In this document: positions 38,664-47,788 of the stretch, one piece after another
Layout of the letters: every line of letters starts with the position of its first letter
Position numbering within the stretch: the first letter of the stretch is position 1
From: Azospira sp. I13
GTDB lineage: Bacteria; Pseudomonadota; Gammaproteobacteria; Burkholderiales; Rhodocyclaceae
Assembly: GCF_003112695.1 (NCBI RefSeq)
Contig: NZ_BFBP01000011.1
Location: 139,401-203,400, forward strand
Direction of reading: 5' to 3'
Length of the DNA stretch: 64,000 nt
Made by a program: the position numbers and the translations under genes
Notes under the pieces: generated by a model
What the model saw: only the letters and a program-made list of their open reading frames with translations
The model's database searches: none
What the model was told of the DNA's origin: nothing

Positions 38664-38807
38664 CTAGGACAGTTTCCGGTCCATTGCGGGAGGAGCAGGA
38701 TCGGCGGGCGCGATGGCACCGGGCAGGGCCGATGCCCATTCCTCCCACACCGCATCGGCCCACAGGTCCGCAAGGGCCGTGCGGGCGTTGTTCAGCAGTT
38801 GGGCCAT
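38664..38807 (-). CDS. Small ORF of 47 codons upstream of the AraC regulator
   Basis: ATG 38807 is preceded by a near-ideal AAAGGAG with a 6-nt spacer, and the frame ends at tandem TAG stops (38664-38666 and just beyond). The 47-aa product (MAQLLNNARTALADLWADAV...) is an amphipathic Trp/Ala/Glu-rich helix with a Pro/Ala-rich tail. It lies on the same strand as the AraC gene, 70 bp upstream. No homology is recognised. The good translation signals and linkage support a genuine small protein, though short ORFs can arise by chance. Confidence 0.5.
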   Translation of the reverse strand: MAQLLNNARTALADLWADAVWEEWASALPGAIAPADPAPPAMDRKLS

Positions 38808-38961
38808 GGCGAACTCCTTTCTCTACAAGCGATGATGACTTAGCCATGGTAGGAAAGGCGACGAGGGCGGTCCAATGAATTACCCCCATGACGAAGATAG
38901 CCAGAGGCAATCAAGGTCCTGCGCGTCGCAGGGACGGTGAACGCAGCGAGGCAGGGAACAA

Positions 38962-39669
38962 TCAGGAAGCGGGAGGGGAGCGGCCGGGGGCATCCCGGGA
39001 GGGCAGACGCCACAACCAGCCGCACATGAGCAGGGCAAAAAGCGCCAGCCCTGCCTGCCACCAGGGGTTGCGGACTACCAGCAGGATGGAGGTGGAAAAG
39101 CTGATGGCCATGAGCAACACCGCGGCCTGCTTGGCCCGGTAGGGAATGGCCCGGTGACGGCGCCATTCCAGGATGGGCGGGCCGAACAGGCGATGGGTGA
39201 TGAGCCAGCCGTAGAACCGGCTGGAGGCCCGGGCATAGCAGGCGGCAGCCAGGAGCATGAAGGGCGTGGTGGGCATCAAGGGCAGGAAGAGGCCGATGAT
39301 GCCGAGCAGCACGCACAGACTGCCCACCACCATGAGCAGCCCCCGCACCAGGGCCGAGGTGTGGAGCGTGACCTCCGCCGCCTCGAACAGCTCGGCGGGG
39401 GTAACGGGACGGGTGGGGCCGGTGGGGCCGCTGGGGCCGGTGGAGCCGCTAGTGTCATTAGCGTTGCGGGAAGCGTCGGGAGGCGCCGTCGAGGAAGGGG
39501 CGGCAGCCAGCCTGTCGCCAGGCGCCGGCGGGGAGGATTCCTGAGCGGCAGCGGTATCGCCTGCCCCTCTGGCAGCCCCATTGGCCCCAGCACCAGTTGC
39601 CGTTGCGGCGGCCCCCATGGCCACCTTTGCCGTGGGCGCCGCCGTCTGCTGTTCCCCTGGCCCGCGCAT
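38962..39669 (-). CDS. YbaN-like DUF454 membrane protein with low-complexity N-terminal extension
   Basis: A 235-aa protein. The C-terminal ~110 residues are a typical DUF454/YbaN domain: LLMVVGSLCVLLGIIGLFLPLMPTT, FMLLAAACYARASSRFYGWL, and two more TM helices. The N-terminal ~120 residues are Ala/Gly/Pro/Thr-rich (a TGPSGPTGPTRP stretch), which is unusual for the ~120-aa family and may be disordered. The ATG 39669 lies 4 bp after the Lon-related protease stop, suggesting translational coupling. If the true start is internal, the extension would be spurious; the composition is consistent with either. Confidence 0.65.
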   Translation of the reverse strand: MRGPGEQQTAAPTAKVAMGAAATATGAGANGAARGAGDTAAAQESSPPAPGDRLAAAPSSTAPPDASRNANDTSGSTGPSGPTGPTRPVTPAELFEAAEVTLHTSALVRGLLMVVGSLCVLLGIIGLFLPLMPTTPFMLLAAACYARASSRFYGWLITHRLFGPPILEWRRHRAIPYRAKQAAVLLMAISFSTSILLVVRNPWWQAGLALFALLMCGWLWRLPSRDAPGRSPPAS

Positions 39670-39673
39670 GGCC

Positions 39674-42202
39674 TCAGGCGGCGTTGCCGCCCTCCCCGGC
39701 TTCGGGCCGGCCGCTGACATCCTGCACCGGCTCCTTGGCCGGGTGGGCTGGTGCGGCTTCCTTGGCCTTGCTCTTGCGGGGGGCCTTGGGCTTTTCTGCC
39801 GGGCCGTGGCGTTGCTGGGCCAGTTCCAGCAGCTGGGCCATGATCCGGCCATTCACCGAATCCTCGGCCACCTCGCCCTTGGCATCGGGCGTGCCGGCGG
39901 AAACGCCAGTCAGCAACTCCATGGCCTGGTCCACATGGGTCACGGCGAAAATGTGGAAGCGCCCCTGGCGCACCGCCTCCACCACATCGGCCCGCAGCAT
40001 GAGATGGGGCGCATTGGCCTGGGGAATGATCACCCCCTGCTCGCCGTTCAGGCCCCGGGCCTGGCAAACGTCGAAAAAGCCTTCGATCTTTTCGTTCACC
40101 GCGCCGATGGGCTGCACCTTGCCGAGCTGGTTCACCGAGCCGGTCATGGCCAGGGACTGGCGCAGGGGCAGCAGGCCGATGGCGGATTGCAGCACGCACA
40201 ACTCGGCCAGGGAGGCGCTGTCGCCGTCGACCTCGCCGTAGGATTGCTCAAAGACCAGGCTGGCATTGACCGAGAGGGGCACCACCCGGCCGAAGCGGTT
40301 GGAGAGGAAACCGGAGAGGATGAGCATGCCCTTGCTGTGCAGGGGGCCACCCAGTTCCGTTTCCCGCTCGATATCCATGACATCGCCGTCGCCCATGCGA
40401 ACGGCGGCAGTGATACGCATGGGGTGAGCGAAGCTCAGCTGGCCCATGTCGATGGCCGCCAGGCCGTTGATCTGGCCGATCTCGCAACCTTCGGTGGCAA
40501 TCATCAGTTCGTCGTTGAGGATAGCCTCCTGCTGCTTTTCCTTAACCCGGTCGGCCCGCCGGATCTGGGCCGCCAGGGCCGCCGCCAGGTGTTCCCGCTC
40601 GATGTGGGGGGCCCCGGCCTTCTCGGCCATCCAGTCGGCCTCCCGCAGCAGGTCGGCCAGCACCCGGGTGCGGGTGGTGAGCTTGCGGGAATCCTCCGCC
40701 AGGCGGGCCGCCTGCTCGATGGCCCAGGCCACGGCATTGCGGGTCAGAGCCTTGAGCCGGTCCCGGCGGGCCAGGGTGGCCAGCAGGCGGGCGTAAAGGG
40801 CGGCGTTTTCCGGTTCCCGGGCAACGTCGTTCTCCAGGTCGGCGGCCACCTTGAAAAGAGCACCGAATTCCGGGTCCATCTCGGAGAGCAGGTAGTAGGT
40901 ACTGCGGTCGCCCACCAGCACCACCTTCACGTCCAGGGGCATGGGCTCCGGCTCGAGCTGCTGGGTGCTTTGCAGGCCGAACAGATCCTCCGGCGATTCC
41001 AGGCGCAGGCGGCCAGACTGCAGGGCCCGCTTGAGGCCCTCCCAAGCGTAGGGCTGGGTCAGCAGCTTGCCGGCATCGAGCACCAGGGCCCCACCGTTGG
41101 CGCGGTGCAGGGCGCCGGCCCGGATCAGGGTGAAGTTGGACACCCACATGCCCATGTGGGCGGTGTGTTCCACCCGGCCCAGCAGGTTCTGGAAGGTAGG
41201 CAGGCTTTCCCGCACCACGGGCCGGCCGACGGTGCCGTTGTTGTCCACCAGCAGATTGACCAGATAGCGTTGCAGGGAAATGCTGCCGGAGAACAACAGG
41301 GTTTCCACCTCGCCGTCGCTCTTCTGGGATTCCCGCAGGTTGTCGCCGGTTTCCACCACGTCGTGCAGCACCGCATCGAGGAAGGCGATGACTTCCGGCA
41401 GGTCGGCATAGGCCGGCTTGAGTTCCTCGATCTCATGGCCCACGGCCCGGCGCAGGGCCTCCCGGGAGAGGTCCTTGATCTTGGCCTGCAACTCCCGGTT
41501 CCAGCGCGGGAACTGCAGGACGATATCCTGCAGGCGGGGCTCGTAACCTTCGATGATCTTATCCAGGGCGTCCTGGCGTTCCTTGGGCAAGGCATCGTAT
41601 TCCTCCTCGCTCATGGTTTCGTTCTCGTTCTTGGCGGGAACGAAGGTGTAACCCTCTTCGGTGGACAGCAGGGCCACGCCCTGGGTCATGGCTTCCCGGC
41701 CGAGGGTACGCAGGGCCTGGTCTTCCCGCTTTTTGGACTCGTCCTCCAGGGCGTTGAGACGGCGCCGGTAGTCCTCGTTCTCGAAGGCGGCCGTAAGAGC
41801 GGAGGCCAGGCCAGCGACGAAGGCCTGCATGTCCTCCCGCAGCTTGCTGCCGCGACCGGCCGGCACCTTGAGTAGGCGGGGCCGGGTGGCCTCCTGGAAG
41901 TTGTGGATGTAGCACCAGTCCATCGCCGGGCCGCCCGGCTCCTGGTGGCGGAATTCAGTCTCCAGCAGCCGGCGGACCAGGGCGTGGCGGCCGCTGCCGG
42001 GCTCGCCGAGGACAAACAGGTTGTAGCCGGAACGCCGCACATCCAGGCCGAAGCGCAGGGCTTCCACCGCCCGGGGATGGGCAAATTCCTCCGCCAGGTC
42101 CGGCAGCTCGTCGGTGGTGGTGAATTCGAGCTGGGCCAGGGGGCAGGGAGTGAACAGCCGCTCCGGCGGCAGGCGGCAGGGGTGGGAAGTGAAATCGCTC
42201 AT
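39674..42202 (-). CDS. Lon-related putative ATP-dependent protease (AAA_32 family)
   Basis: An 842-aa AAA+ protease of the Lon-related AAA_32 family (E. coli YcbZ type). The N-terminal domain precedes a P-loop-like GEPGSGRHALVRRLLE near residue 55, in which the usual Walker A Lys is replaced. A long helical insertion follows (about 150-300). The AAA core carries VLDAGKLLTQPYAWEGLKRAL. The C-terminal Lon proteolytic domain has the Ser/Lys dyad: Ser in VDGDSASLAEL and Lys in GAVNEKIEGFFD. The start is ATG 42202, with AAGAAG just upstream. It clusters with a DUF454 protein and a secretin-like gene; substrates are unknown. Confidence 0.9.
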   Translation of the reverse strand: MSDFTSHPCRLPPERLFTPCPLAQLEFTTTDELPDLAEEFAHPRAVEALRFGLDVRRSGYNLFVLGEPGSGRHALVRRLLETEFRHQEPGGPAMDWCYIHNFQEATRPRLLKVPAGRGSKLREDMQAFVAGLASALTAAFENEDYRRRLNALEDESKKREDQALRTLGREAMTQGVALLSTEEGYTFVPAKNENETMSEEEYDALPKERQDALDKIIEGYEPRLQDIVLQFPRWNRELQAKIKDLSREALRRAVGHEIEELKPAYADLPEVIAFLDAVLHDVVETGDNLRESQKSDGEVETLLFSGSISLQRYLVNLLVDNNGTVGRPVVRESLPTFQNLLGRVEHTAHMGMWVSNFTLIRAGALHRANGGALVLDAGKLLTQPYAWEGLKRALQSGRLRLESPEDLFGLQSTQQLEPEPMPLDVKVVLVGDRSTYYLLSEMDPEFGALFKVAADLENDVAREPENAALYARLLATLARRDRLKALTRNAVAWAIEQAARLAEDSRKLTTRTRVLADLLREADWMAEKAGAPHIEREHLAAALAAQIRRADRVKEKQQEAILNDELMIATEGCEIGQINGLAAIDMGQLSFAHPMRITAAVRMGDGDVMDIERETELGGPLHSKGMLILSGFLSNRFGRVVPLSVNASLVFEQSYGEVDGDSASLAELCVLQSAIGLLPLRQSLAMTGSVNQLGKVQPIGAVNEKIEGFFDVCQARGLNGEQGVIIPQANAPHLMLRADVVEAVRQGRFHIFAVTHVDQAMELLTGVSAGTPDAKGEVAEDSVNGRIMAQLLELAQQRHGPAEKPKAPRKSKAKEAAPAHPAKEPVQDVSGRPEAGEGGNAA

Positions 42203-42257
42203 GTTCTTCTTGGTTTGTCGTTCCGGCCGGGTGGGCCGGAAATAAAGGGCGGGGCGG

Positions 42258-43115
42258 CTACTTGACCTCTTCCACCAGCAGCCAGACGCTGCGGTTGTCC
42301 CGCACGTCCCGGGTGGAGAGGTCAGCATTGGCGCGGTCCCGGCTGCTGCTTTCCTGGCCGGTGCCGCCCAGGGGAATCCATTCGCCGAGACGGCCGGAAA
42401 CGGTGGTGCTCAGCCGCTGGGTATTGGTGCTGCCCGGGCCATAGCTGCCGGGGCTGTCGTTCTGGGGGCTGATGTCCAGGGTGACCCGGTTGCCGGCCAG
42501 GCGGGGCTCGGCGTAAAAGCCCTGGCCGATATCCCGGTACACGGTGCTGTCGGTAACCACCACGCCATTGGGGCCGACCACGGCCTGGCGCATGGGCACC
42601 GGAATGGATTGGCCCACCTGGATGAAAGCCCGGCCGCCTTCCATGACCTGGACCATCTGCCCGGAGCTGCTGCTGCGGGTAGTGCGGGTATCCAGTACCC
42701 GGCCGTTAAGGCTGTCGCTGCCGCGCTGGACCTGCACGGTGCCGCCAGGGCCGGGATTGCCGGGCTGGACGAGGCGCACGCTGTTGCCCAGGCTGACACT
42801 GCCGGAGACACCCACGTCGCGGCCGCTGCTTTCCATCTCCCGGTTCTGGCTGATACGGATACGCAACATGCGGGGCGGGGTGTCGATGGAGTCAAGGATC
42901 TGCTTCAGCTGTTCCCGGTTGCGCCGGCTGGCCTTGACGACCAGCTGGCCGTTCATGCCGGAAACGGCCCCGCCGGGCTCCAGCATGGGCTGCAGGACGG
43001 GGATGACCTGATCCACGGTACGGTGGCGCAGGGGCAGGATTTCCACCTCCTGCTGGGCACGGGCGCCGCTGAGGAGGCAGCAGAACAGGGTCAGGGCAAG
43101 CAGCAGGCGCTTCAC
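42258..43115 (-). CDS. Short secretin-like exported protein
   Basis: A 285-aa protein starting at GTG 43115 with GGAGG 6 nt upstream, giving a clean signal peptide (VKRLLLALTLFCCLLSGARA, cleaved before QQEVEILPL). Residues ~25-85 match a secretin N1-like domain (EVEILPLRHRTVDQVIPVLQPML, LKQILDSIDTPPRMLRIRIS). The C-terminal ~190 residues resemble a partial secretin core (QVGQSIPVPMRQAVVG, TLDISPQNDS, TVSGRLGEWIPLGG). It is much shorter than pore-forming secretins (over 600 aa), and no pilus or T2SS genes are adjacent, so it may be a secretin-derived outer-membrane/periplasmic protein. Confidence 0.75.
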   Translation of the reverse strand: MKRLLLALTLFCCLLSGARAQQEVEILPLRHRTVDQVIPVLQPMLEPGGAVSGMNGQLVVKASRRNREQLKQILDSIDTPPRMLRIRISQNREMESSGRDVGVSGSVSLGNSVRLVQPGNPGPGGTVQVQRGSDSLNGRVLDTRTTRSSSSGQMVQVMEGGRAFIQVGQSIPVPMRQAVVGPNGVVVTDSTVYRDIGQGFYAEPRLAGNRVTLDISPQNDSPGSYGPGSTNTQRLSTTVSGRLGEWIPLGGTGQESSSRDRANADLSTRDVRDNRSVWLLVEEVK

Positions 43116-43186
43116 GGAGAACCTCCGGCCGGGTGTGGGAAATGAATCGGGCATTGAGGCCAGTGTCGTCTGGACCGCCCTAAAAC

Positions 43187-44302
43187 TCAAGCCAGATGGG
43201 GCAAGGCCAGGTAATCCCGGGAACGCATTTCCACCAGGCGGCTGACGGTGCGAAAAAACTCACCGGCATGGGTGCCTTCGGTGTACAAGCCCTCCGGCTC
43301 GCATTCGGCGGTGGCGATGAATTTGACCTTGAAGTCGTAAAAGATATCCACCAGCCAGGTGAAGCGCCGGGCCATGTCGCGCTGGGTGGAGTTCATGCGG
43401 GGAATACGGGAGACCAGCACGGTGTGGTAGCTCCGCGCCAGCTCCAGGTAGTCGTTCTGGGAACGGGGGCCGTCGCACAGGGCCTGGAAGTCGATCCACA
43501 GCACGCCCTTTTCCCGGCGCAGCACGGGAATCTCCCGGCCCAGCACTTCGATGCTGCCCCCGGCCTGGCCTTCGCCGCCGGCCAGCTCGCGGAAATAGTC
43601 GGCCATCTTGGCCTCGGCTGCGGCGTCGGCCGGGTAGTGGTAAATCTCCACCTGTTCCAGGGTGCGCAGACGGTAGTCGATGCCGGCTTCCACCTGCACC
43701 ACGTCCAGCTGGCGCTTGAGCAGGTCGATGGTGGGCAGGAAATTCTGCCGCTGCAGGCCGTTGGGGTAGAGATTTTCCGGCGGGTAATTGGAGGTCATCA
43801 CCAGCACCGTGCCCTTGGCGAAGAGCTTTTCCAGCAGGCGGCCGAGGATCATGGCGTCGGCGATGTCGGAGACGTGGAATTCGTCGAAGCACAGCACCCG
43901 GGTTTCCCCAGCGATGCGCTCGGCCAGGATGGCCAGGGGATCGGTTTCGCCCTTGAGGCTTTCCAGATCCTTGTGCACCTGCTGCATGAAGGCGTGAAAG
44001 TGGATGCGCTTCTTGCGCTTGTAGGGCACGGAATCGTAGAAGCAATCCATGAGGAAGCTCTTGCCCCGCCCTACCCCGCCCCAGAAATAGACGCCCTTGG
44101 GCGTGGTCAAGCGGGAATTGAGCATCTTGTAGAGCTTGTTGCGGCGGGCGGCCTTGAAGGCCAGCAGTTCGTAGTAGAGCTTCTGCAGGCGCTCGGCAGC
44201 GGCCTTCTGGGCCGCATCGGCGGTAAATCCGCGGGAGGCCAACAGGGCCTCGTAGGCATCGAGCATGCCGCGCTCGGGAACGTTGAGGGTGCGGTGGGGC
44301 AT
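43187..44302 (-). CDS. zapE: Cell division protein ZapE/AFG1-like ATPase
   Basis: A 371-aa P-loop ATPase of the ZapE/AFG1 family. Walker A GGVGRGKSFLMD near residue 80 is followed by the characteristic RIHFHAFMQQVHKDL, Walker B VLCFDEFHVSDIADAMILG, and sensor TSNYPPENLYPNGL. The C-terminal region (FTWLVDIFYDFKVKFIATAE) is conserved. E. coli ZapE associates with the divisome and FtsZ under low-oxygen stress. The ATG 44302 is preceded by GGAAA; the longer frame adds a Pro-rich tail. Confidence 0.93.
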   Translation of the reverse strand: MPHRTLNVPERGMLDAYEALLASRGFTADAAQKAAAERLQKLYYELLAFKAARRNKLYKMLNSRLTTPKGVYFWGGVGRGKSFLMDCFYDSVPYKRKKRIHFHAFMQQVHKDLESLKGETDPLAILAERIAGETRVLCFDEFHVSDIADAMILGRLLEKLFAKGTVLVMTSNYPPENLYPNGLQRQNFLPTIDLLKRQLDVVQVEAGIDYRLRTLEQVEIYHYPADAAAEAKMADYFRELAGGEGQAGGSIEVLGREIPVLRREKGVLWIDFQALCDGPRSQNDYLELARSYHTVLVSRIPRMNSTQRDMARRFTWLVDIFYDFKVKFIATAECEPEGLYTEGTHAGEFFRTVSRLVEMRSRDYLALPHLA

Positions 44303-44380
44303 GGAGTTTCCGTCGGGGCGCGGAAGACGCGCGGGGGTTGGGCAGCGTCGCGGCGGCGGGAGCAACCCGGTGCCGGAGGC

Positions 44381-44411
44381 CAAAAGAGCCGTATTTTAAA
44401 ACATCGGCTCC
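44381..44411 (-). terminator. Probable terminator of the K+ channel operon
   Basis: On the minus strand, GAGCCG (44410-44405) and CGGCTC (44391-44386) form a stem followed by TTTT, about 100 bp past the channel gene stop. It may also overlap the zapE promoter. Confidence 0.45.
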
Positions 44412-44509
44412 GGCCCGTCCTCTCCTGACATGATGGCCCCCGGGAAGGCCCGGCCATTACGCCGGGAGCGAGGGGGAAAAGGCCATGGACTGGAATGCCC
44501 TGACGGTGC

Positions 44510-45547
44510 TCAGCCCAGGTTTTCGTTGAGCAGGGCTTCGATTTCCAGGCGTCCGGCGGGGCTGGCCATGGCGATGAGGAAAAAGCCCGGCTTGATGAGG
44601 GTGTCCTTGGGGGGATTGAATTCCCACTCGCCGCTGCGCTGGCGCACTGCCAGGAGCACGTAGTCCGCCCCCCGCAGCTGCAGGGTACCCAGGGGCTTGG
44701 GAATGAAGGCGCTGGGCACCGGCACTTCCTCCACCCGCAGCTGCTTTTCCGACTTCAGCATTTCATCGAGGAAGGAAACGACGTGGGGCCGGATCATGGC
44801 CGAGGCAATGCGCATGCCGCCGGTGAAGTTGGGGGAAACGATGGCATCGGCGCCGGCCTTGCGCATCTTTTCGATGTTGCGTGTTTCCTGGCAGCGCACC
44901 ACCACCCGCACATCGGGCTTCAGCTGCTTGGCTGTAATGATGATCATCAGGTTGCGGGAATCGTCCCCCGTCAGGGCGAAGACGCCCTTGGCATCCTCCA
45001 GGTCGGCCCGCAGCAATACGTCGTCATCGCTGGCATCCCCTTGCAGGTAGAGCAGGCCGGGATTGCGCTCCTTGTACTCTTCGAGCTTGTGGATGTCTTC
45101 GTCGATGGCCACGTAGTGCCGGTTGGTGGATTCCAGCTCATGGGCGACGTTGCGCCCGACCCGGCCAAAACCGCAGAGGATGTAGTGGCCTTTGAGCTTC
45201 TTGATGACTTTTTCCATTCTTTTTCTCCGCAGGGTGCCGTTCAGGTCGGTCTCCAGGAGCGTCACCGTCACCACGGAGAACAACAGGGACAGGGTGCCCG
45301 CCCCCAGGATGCCGATCACCACCGTCAGCACGCGGGCTGCGGGGTTGTTGGACATGTCGATGATTTCGCCGTAGCCGATGGTGGCCACGGTGATGAAGGT
45401 CATGTAGAAACAGTCGAACCAGGAATACTTGCCTTCGGTCAGCAGGTGGTAGCCAATGGTGCCGAAAGCATGGACCCCCACCAGGCCGCCGATGGCCAGG
45501 TAGAGCAGTCGCAGTACGTAGCTGATCTGGGGGCCGCGGGGCGTCAC
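44510..45547 (-). CDS. Potassium channel with RCK/TrkA-N domain
   Basis: A 345-aa Kch-type ion channel subunit. TM1 ([20 protein letters not shown]), a pore loop with the K+ selectivity filter TIGYGE (near residue 55) and TM2 ([20 protein letters not shown]) precede a cytoplasmic RCK/TrkA-N Rossmann domain ([18 protein letters not shown], then the ligand-binding Asp/Glu region). A TrkA-C-like region (about 265-345) closes the protein. It overlaps the DUF3124 gene by 4 bp and is translated after it. It probably assembles as a tetramer in the inner membrane. Confidence 0.92.
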   Translation of the reverse strand: MTPRGPQISYVLRLLYLAIGGLVGVHAFGTIGYHLLTEGKYSWFDCFYMTFITVATIGYGEIIDMSNNPAARVLTVVIGILGAGTLSLLFSVVTVTLLETDLNGTLRRKRMEKVIKKLKGHYILCGFGRVGRNVAHELESTNRHYVAIDEDIHKLEEYKERNPGLLYLQGDASDDDVLLRADLEDAKGVFALTGDDSRNLMIIITAKQLKPDVRVVVRCQETRNIEKMRKAGADAIVSPNFTGGMRIASAMIRPHVVSFLDEMLKSEKQLRVEEVPVPSAFIPKPLGTLQLRGADYVLLAVRQRSGEWEFNPPKDTLIKPGFFLIAMASPAGRLEIEALLNENLG

Positions 45548-46020
45548 TCGGGTACGACCGGCACAGCGTTGGTGGTGAGGATCACGGCCTTGCCGCTATC
45601 CAGGTTGGCATGGAGAGCCTCCACCATGGGCGGATTGGCCGCCAGGGGAGCATCCCAGGCAATCATGAAATTGGCCCCGGAACCACCGGACTCGTCATGC
45701 AGTTCGACAAACAGCTCGTAGGTGCCCATGGGGGGAATGGTCACCGGCACCGTCAGGTAATCCCGCAGCAGCTTGCCCCCCGTGTCGTGATAGCGGGCTG
45801 AGAGGAGCCGGATGGGGCGCCGTGCATCGGTGTTGCGCACGCTGACCATGGCCGACAGCAGTACCCGGGGAACCCCCCCTTTGCTGCTGACGTTGCCGTA
45901 GAGCATGTGGGAGTAGATGGGCAGGTAGAGGGTCTGCCCCCGGGACAGGGGGCGGGCCTCCTGGGCCAGCAGGCTGCTGCTGGCCAGTAACCAGGCGGCA
46001 ATCAGAACGATGCGCTTCAT
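45544..46020 (-). CDS. DUF3124 exported protein
   Basis: A 158-aa periplasmic protein with a signal peptide ([20 protein letters not shown], cleavage near 20). It matches DUF3124: [19 protein letters not shown] and [17 protein letters not shown], with a C-terminal [26 protein letters not shown] segment. It has an AAAGGAG site 7 nt before ATG 46020 and is the first gene of an operon with the K+ channel (4-bp overlap). Function is unknown; the pairing suggests a role in envelope ion physiology. Confidence 0.82.
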   Translation of the reverse strand: MKRIVLIAAWLLASSSLLAQEARPLSRGQTLYLPIYSHMLYGNVSSKGGVPRVLLSAMVSVRNTDARRPIRLLSARYHDTGGKLLRDYLTVPVTIPPMGTYELFVELHDESGGSGANFMIAWDAPLAANPPMVEALHANLDSGKAVILTTNAVPVVPE

Positions 46021-46105
46021 TTCGGCTCCTTTGTCACCCGGGGCCGCTTCTGCCTTCGGCAGGAAGTCCCCGGAATGCCTTTGCTTTCCCGGGGGTTTTA
46101 TCACA

Positions 46106-46131
46106 CGTACGTATAAGCGCCAATACGTACG
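46106..46131. promoter_or_regulatory. Perfect 9-bp inverted repeat upstream of DUF3124-K+ channel operon
   Basis: CGTACGTAT (46106-46114) and ATACGTACG (46123-46131), separated by 8 nt, about 90 bp upstream of the DUF3124 start. It is in AT-poor but symmetric sequence without a T-run, so an operator is more likely than a terminator. Confidence 0.55.
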
Positions 46132-46163
46132 CGCATTTGCGATTGAGAAACGAGATCGTGAAC

Positions 46164-46195
46164 GAAAAAAAGGCGAGGAATTTCCTCGCCTTTTC
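46164..46195 (-). terminator. Bidirectional terminator after lpd
   Basis: AAAAGGCGAGGAA/TTTCCTCGCCTTTT hairpin with A- and T-runs on both sides, 75 bp past the lpd stop and ahead of the DUF3124 promoter region. Confidence 0.88.
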
Positions 46196-46270
46196 CTTCT
46201 CGGAGCCCACCTCAACCCGGCAAAAGCCGGGCTGCAGCGGGTTGATCAGGAGTGCAGGGGCTGCCCCGCT

Positions 46271-47695
46271 TCAGAAATGAAGCGGCCGCTTGTCGCAGGC
46301 CAGAGCCGCTTCGTGCACCGCTTCCGACAGGGTCGGGTGGGCGTGGCAGATGCGGGCCAGGTCTTCGGAGGCACCGCCGAACTCCATGGCCACCACGGCT
46401 TCGGAAATCAGTTCGGAAGCGTTGGGGCCAATGATATGCACGCCCAGGATGCGGTCGGTCTTGGCGCAGGCCAGCATCTTGACGAAGCCGGTGGGGTCGC
46501 CCATGCCCAGGGCCCGGCCGTTGGCCAGGAAGGGGATCTTGCCAGCCTTGTAGGCAACGCCATCGGCCTTGAGCTGCTGCTCGGTCTTGCCGACCCAGGC
46601 GATCTCGGGGCTGGTGTAGATGACGAAGGGGATGGTGTCGAAGTTGCAGTGACCGGCCTGGCCGGCCATCAGTTCGGCCACCATGACGGCCTCTTCCATG
46701 GCCTTGTGGGCCAGCATGGGGCCGGACACCACGTCGCCCACCGCCCAGACGCCGGGCAGGTTGGTGCGGCAGTGGCCGTCCACTTCGATCTGGCCGCGCT
46801 CGTTGAGCTTGAGGCCGACCTTCTCAGCGTTGAGGCCGTCGGTATTGGGGATACGGCCGATGGAGACGATCAGGCGGTCGGCGTCCAGCTTCTGGGCCTT
46901 GCCGTCCTTGTCGGTGTAGGCGATGGAAACGCCCTTCTTGCTGACCTTGGTTTCGCCCAGCTTGACGCCCATCTGGATGTTGAGGCCCTGTTTGGTGAAC
47001 AGCTTGAGGGCTTCCTTGGCCACGTCCTGATCGGCGGCGGCGAGGAACTCGGGCATGCCTTCCAGGATGGTCACTTCGGAACCCAGGCGACGCCACACGG
47101 AGCCCATCTCCAGACCGATGACGCCGGCACCGATGATGGCCAGCTTCTTGGGCACGGACTGTTGTTCCAGGGCGCCTTCGTTGTCCATGACGATCTTCTG
47201 GTCCACGGCGACGCCGGGCAGATGGCGGGCCTTGGAGCCGGTGGCAACGATGACCTGCTTGGCTTCGACGACTTCGTCGCCGACCTTGACCTGCCAGCCG
47301 GCGCCGCCCTGGCCAACGAAGGAGCCGTGGCCGTTGAGCTGGGTGACCTTGTTCTTCTTGAACAGGCCCTTGATACCGGAGGTGAGCTGGGTCACCACGG
47401 TGGTCTTGCGGCCGATCATGGTGGGCACGTCGATCTTCGGTGCGCTCACCTGGATGCCCTGGGCCGCGAAGGTATGGCCAGCTTCTTCGAACAAGTGGGA
47501 GGTGTGCAGCAGGGCCTTGGAGGGAATGCAACCCACGTTCAGGCAGGTGCCGCCGAGGCGGGGCTCGCCCTTGGGATCGGCGTAGGGGTTGGATTCGCAA
47601 CAGGCGACGGAGAAACCCAGTTGGGCGGCGCGGATGGCAGCCACATAGCCGCCGGGGCCGCCGCCGATGACGAGAACGTCGAATTGTTTGGACAT
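46271..47695 (-). CDS. lpdA: Dihydrolipoyl dehydrogenase (E3 of 2-oxoglutarate dehydrogenase)
   Basis: A FAD flavoprotein of 474 aa that reoxidises dihydrolipoamide with NAD+. N-terminal FAD-binding [17 protein letters not shown], the redox disulfide in [16 protein letters not shown] (Cys near 49 and 54), the NAD-binding [17 protein letters not shown], and the C-terminal active-site His-Glu in [14 protein letters not shown] are all intact. AAAGG precedes the ATG. It is last in the odhA-odhB-lpd row, separated from odhB by a hairpin that may act as an attenuator. E3 may also serve other 2-oxoacid complexes. Confidence 0.97.
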   Translation of the reverse strand: MSKQFDVLVIGGGPGGYVAAIRAAQLGFSVACCESNPYADPKGEPRLGGTCLNVGCIPSKALLHTSHLFEEAGHTFAAQGIQVSAPKIDVPTMIGRKTTVVTQLTSGIKGLFKKNKVTQLNGHGSFVGQGGAGWQVKVGDEVVEAKQVIVATGSKARHLPGVAVDQKIVMDNEGALEQQSVPKKLAIIGAGVIGLEMGSVWRRLGSEVTILEGMPEFLAAADQDVAKEALKLFTKQGLNIQMGVKLGETKVSKKGVSIAYTDKDGKAQKLDADRLIVSIGRIPNTDGLNAEKVGLKLNERGQIEVDGHCRTNLPGVWAVGDVVSGPMLAHKAMEEAVMVAELMAGQAGHCNFDTIPFVIYTSPEIAWVGKTEQQLKADGVAYKAGKIPFLANGRALGMGDPTGFVKMLACAKTDRILGVHIIGPNASELISEAVVAMEFGGASEDLARICHAHPTLSEAVHEAALACDKRPLHF

Positions 47696-47716
47696 GGTCA
47701 GAACCTTTCGTTCATG

Positions 47717-47767
47717 AAAAAGAACGCAGAGGGCGAAGGCTGGTGGCCCCGCGGCTCTGCGTTCCTT
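47717..47767 (-). terminator. Internal hairpin with T-run between odhB and lpd
   Basis: On the minus strand, GAACGCAGAG and CTCTGCGTTC (plus-strand 47755-47764 and 47722-47731) form a perfect 10-bp stem with a 23-nt loop, then TTTTT, inside the 93-bp odhB-lpd gap. A partial terminator or attenuator is likely, since lpd follows in the same direction. Confidence 0.6.
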
Positions 47768-47788
47768 GGATCAGTCAGTCAATGCGCA

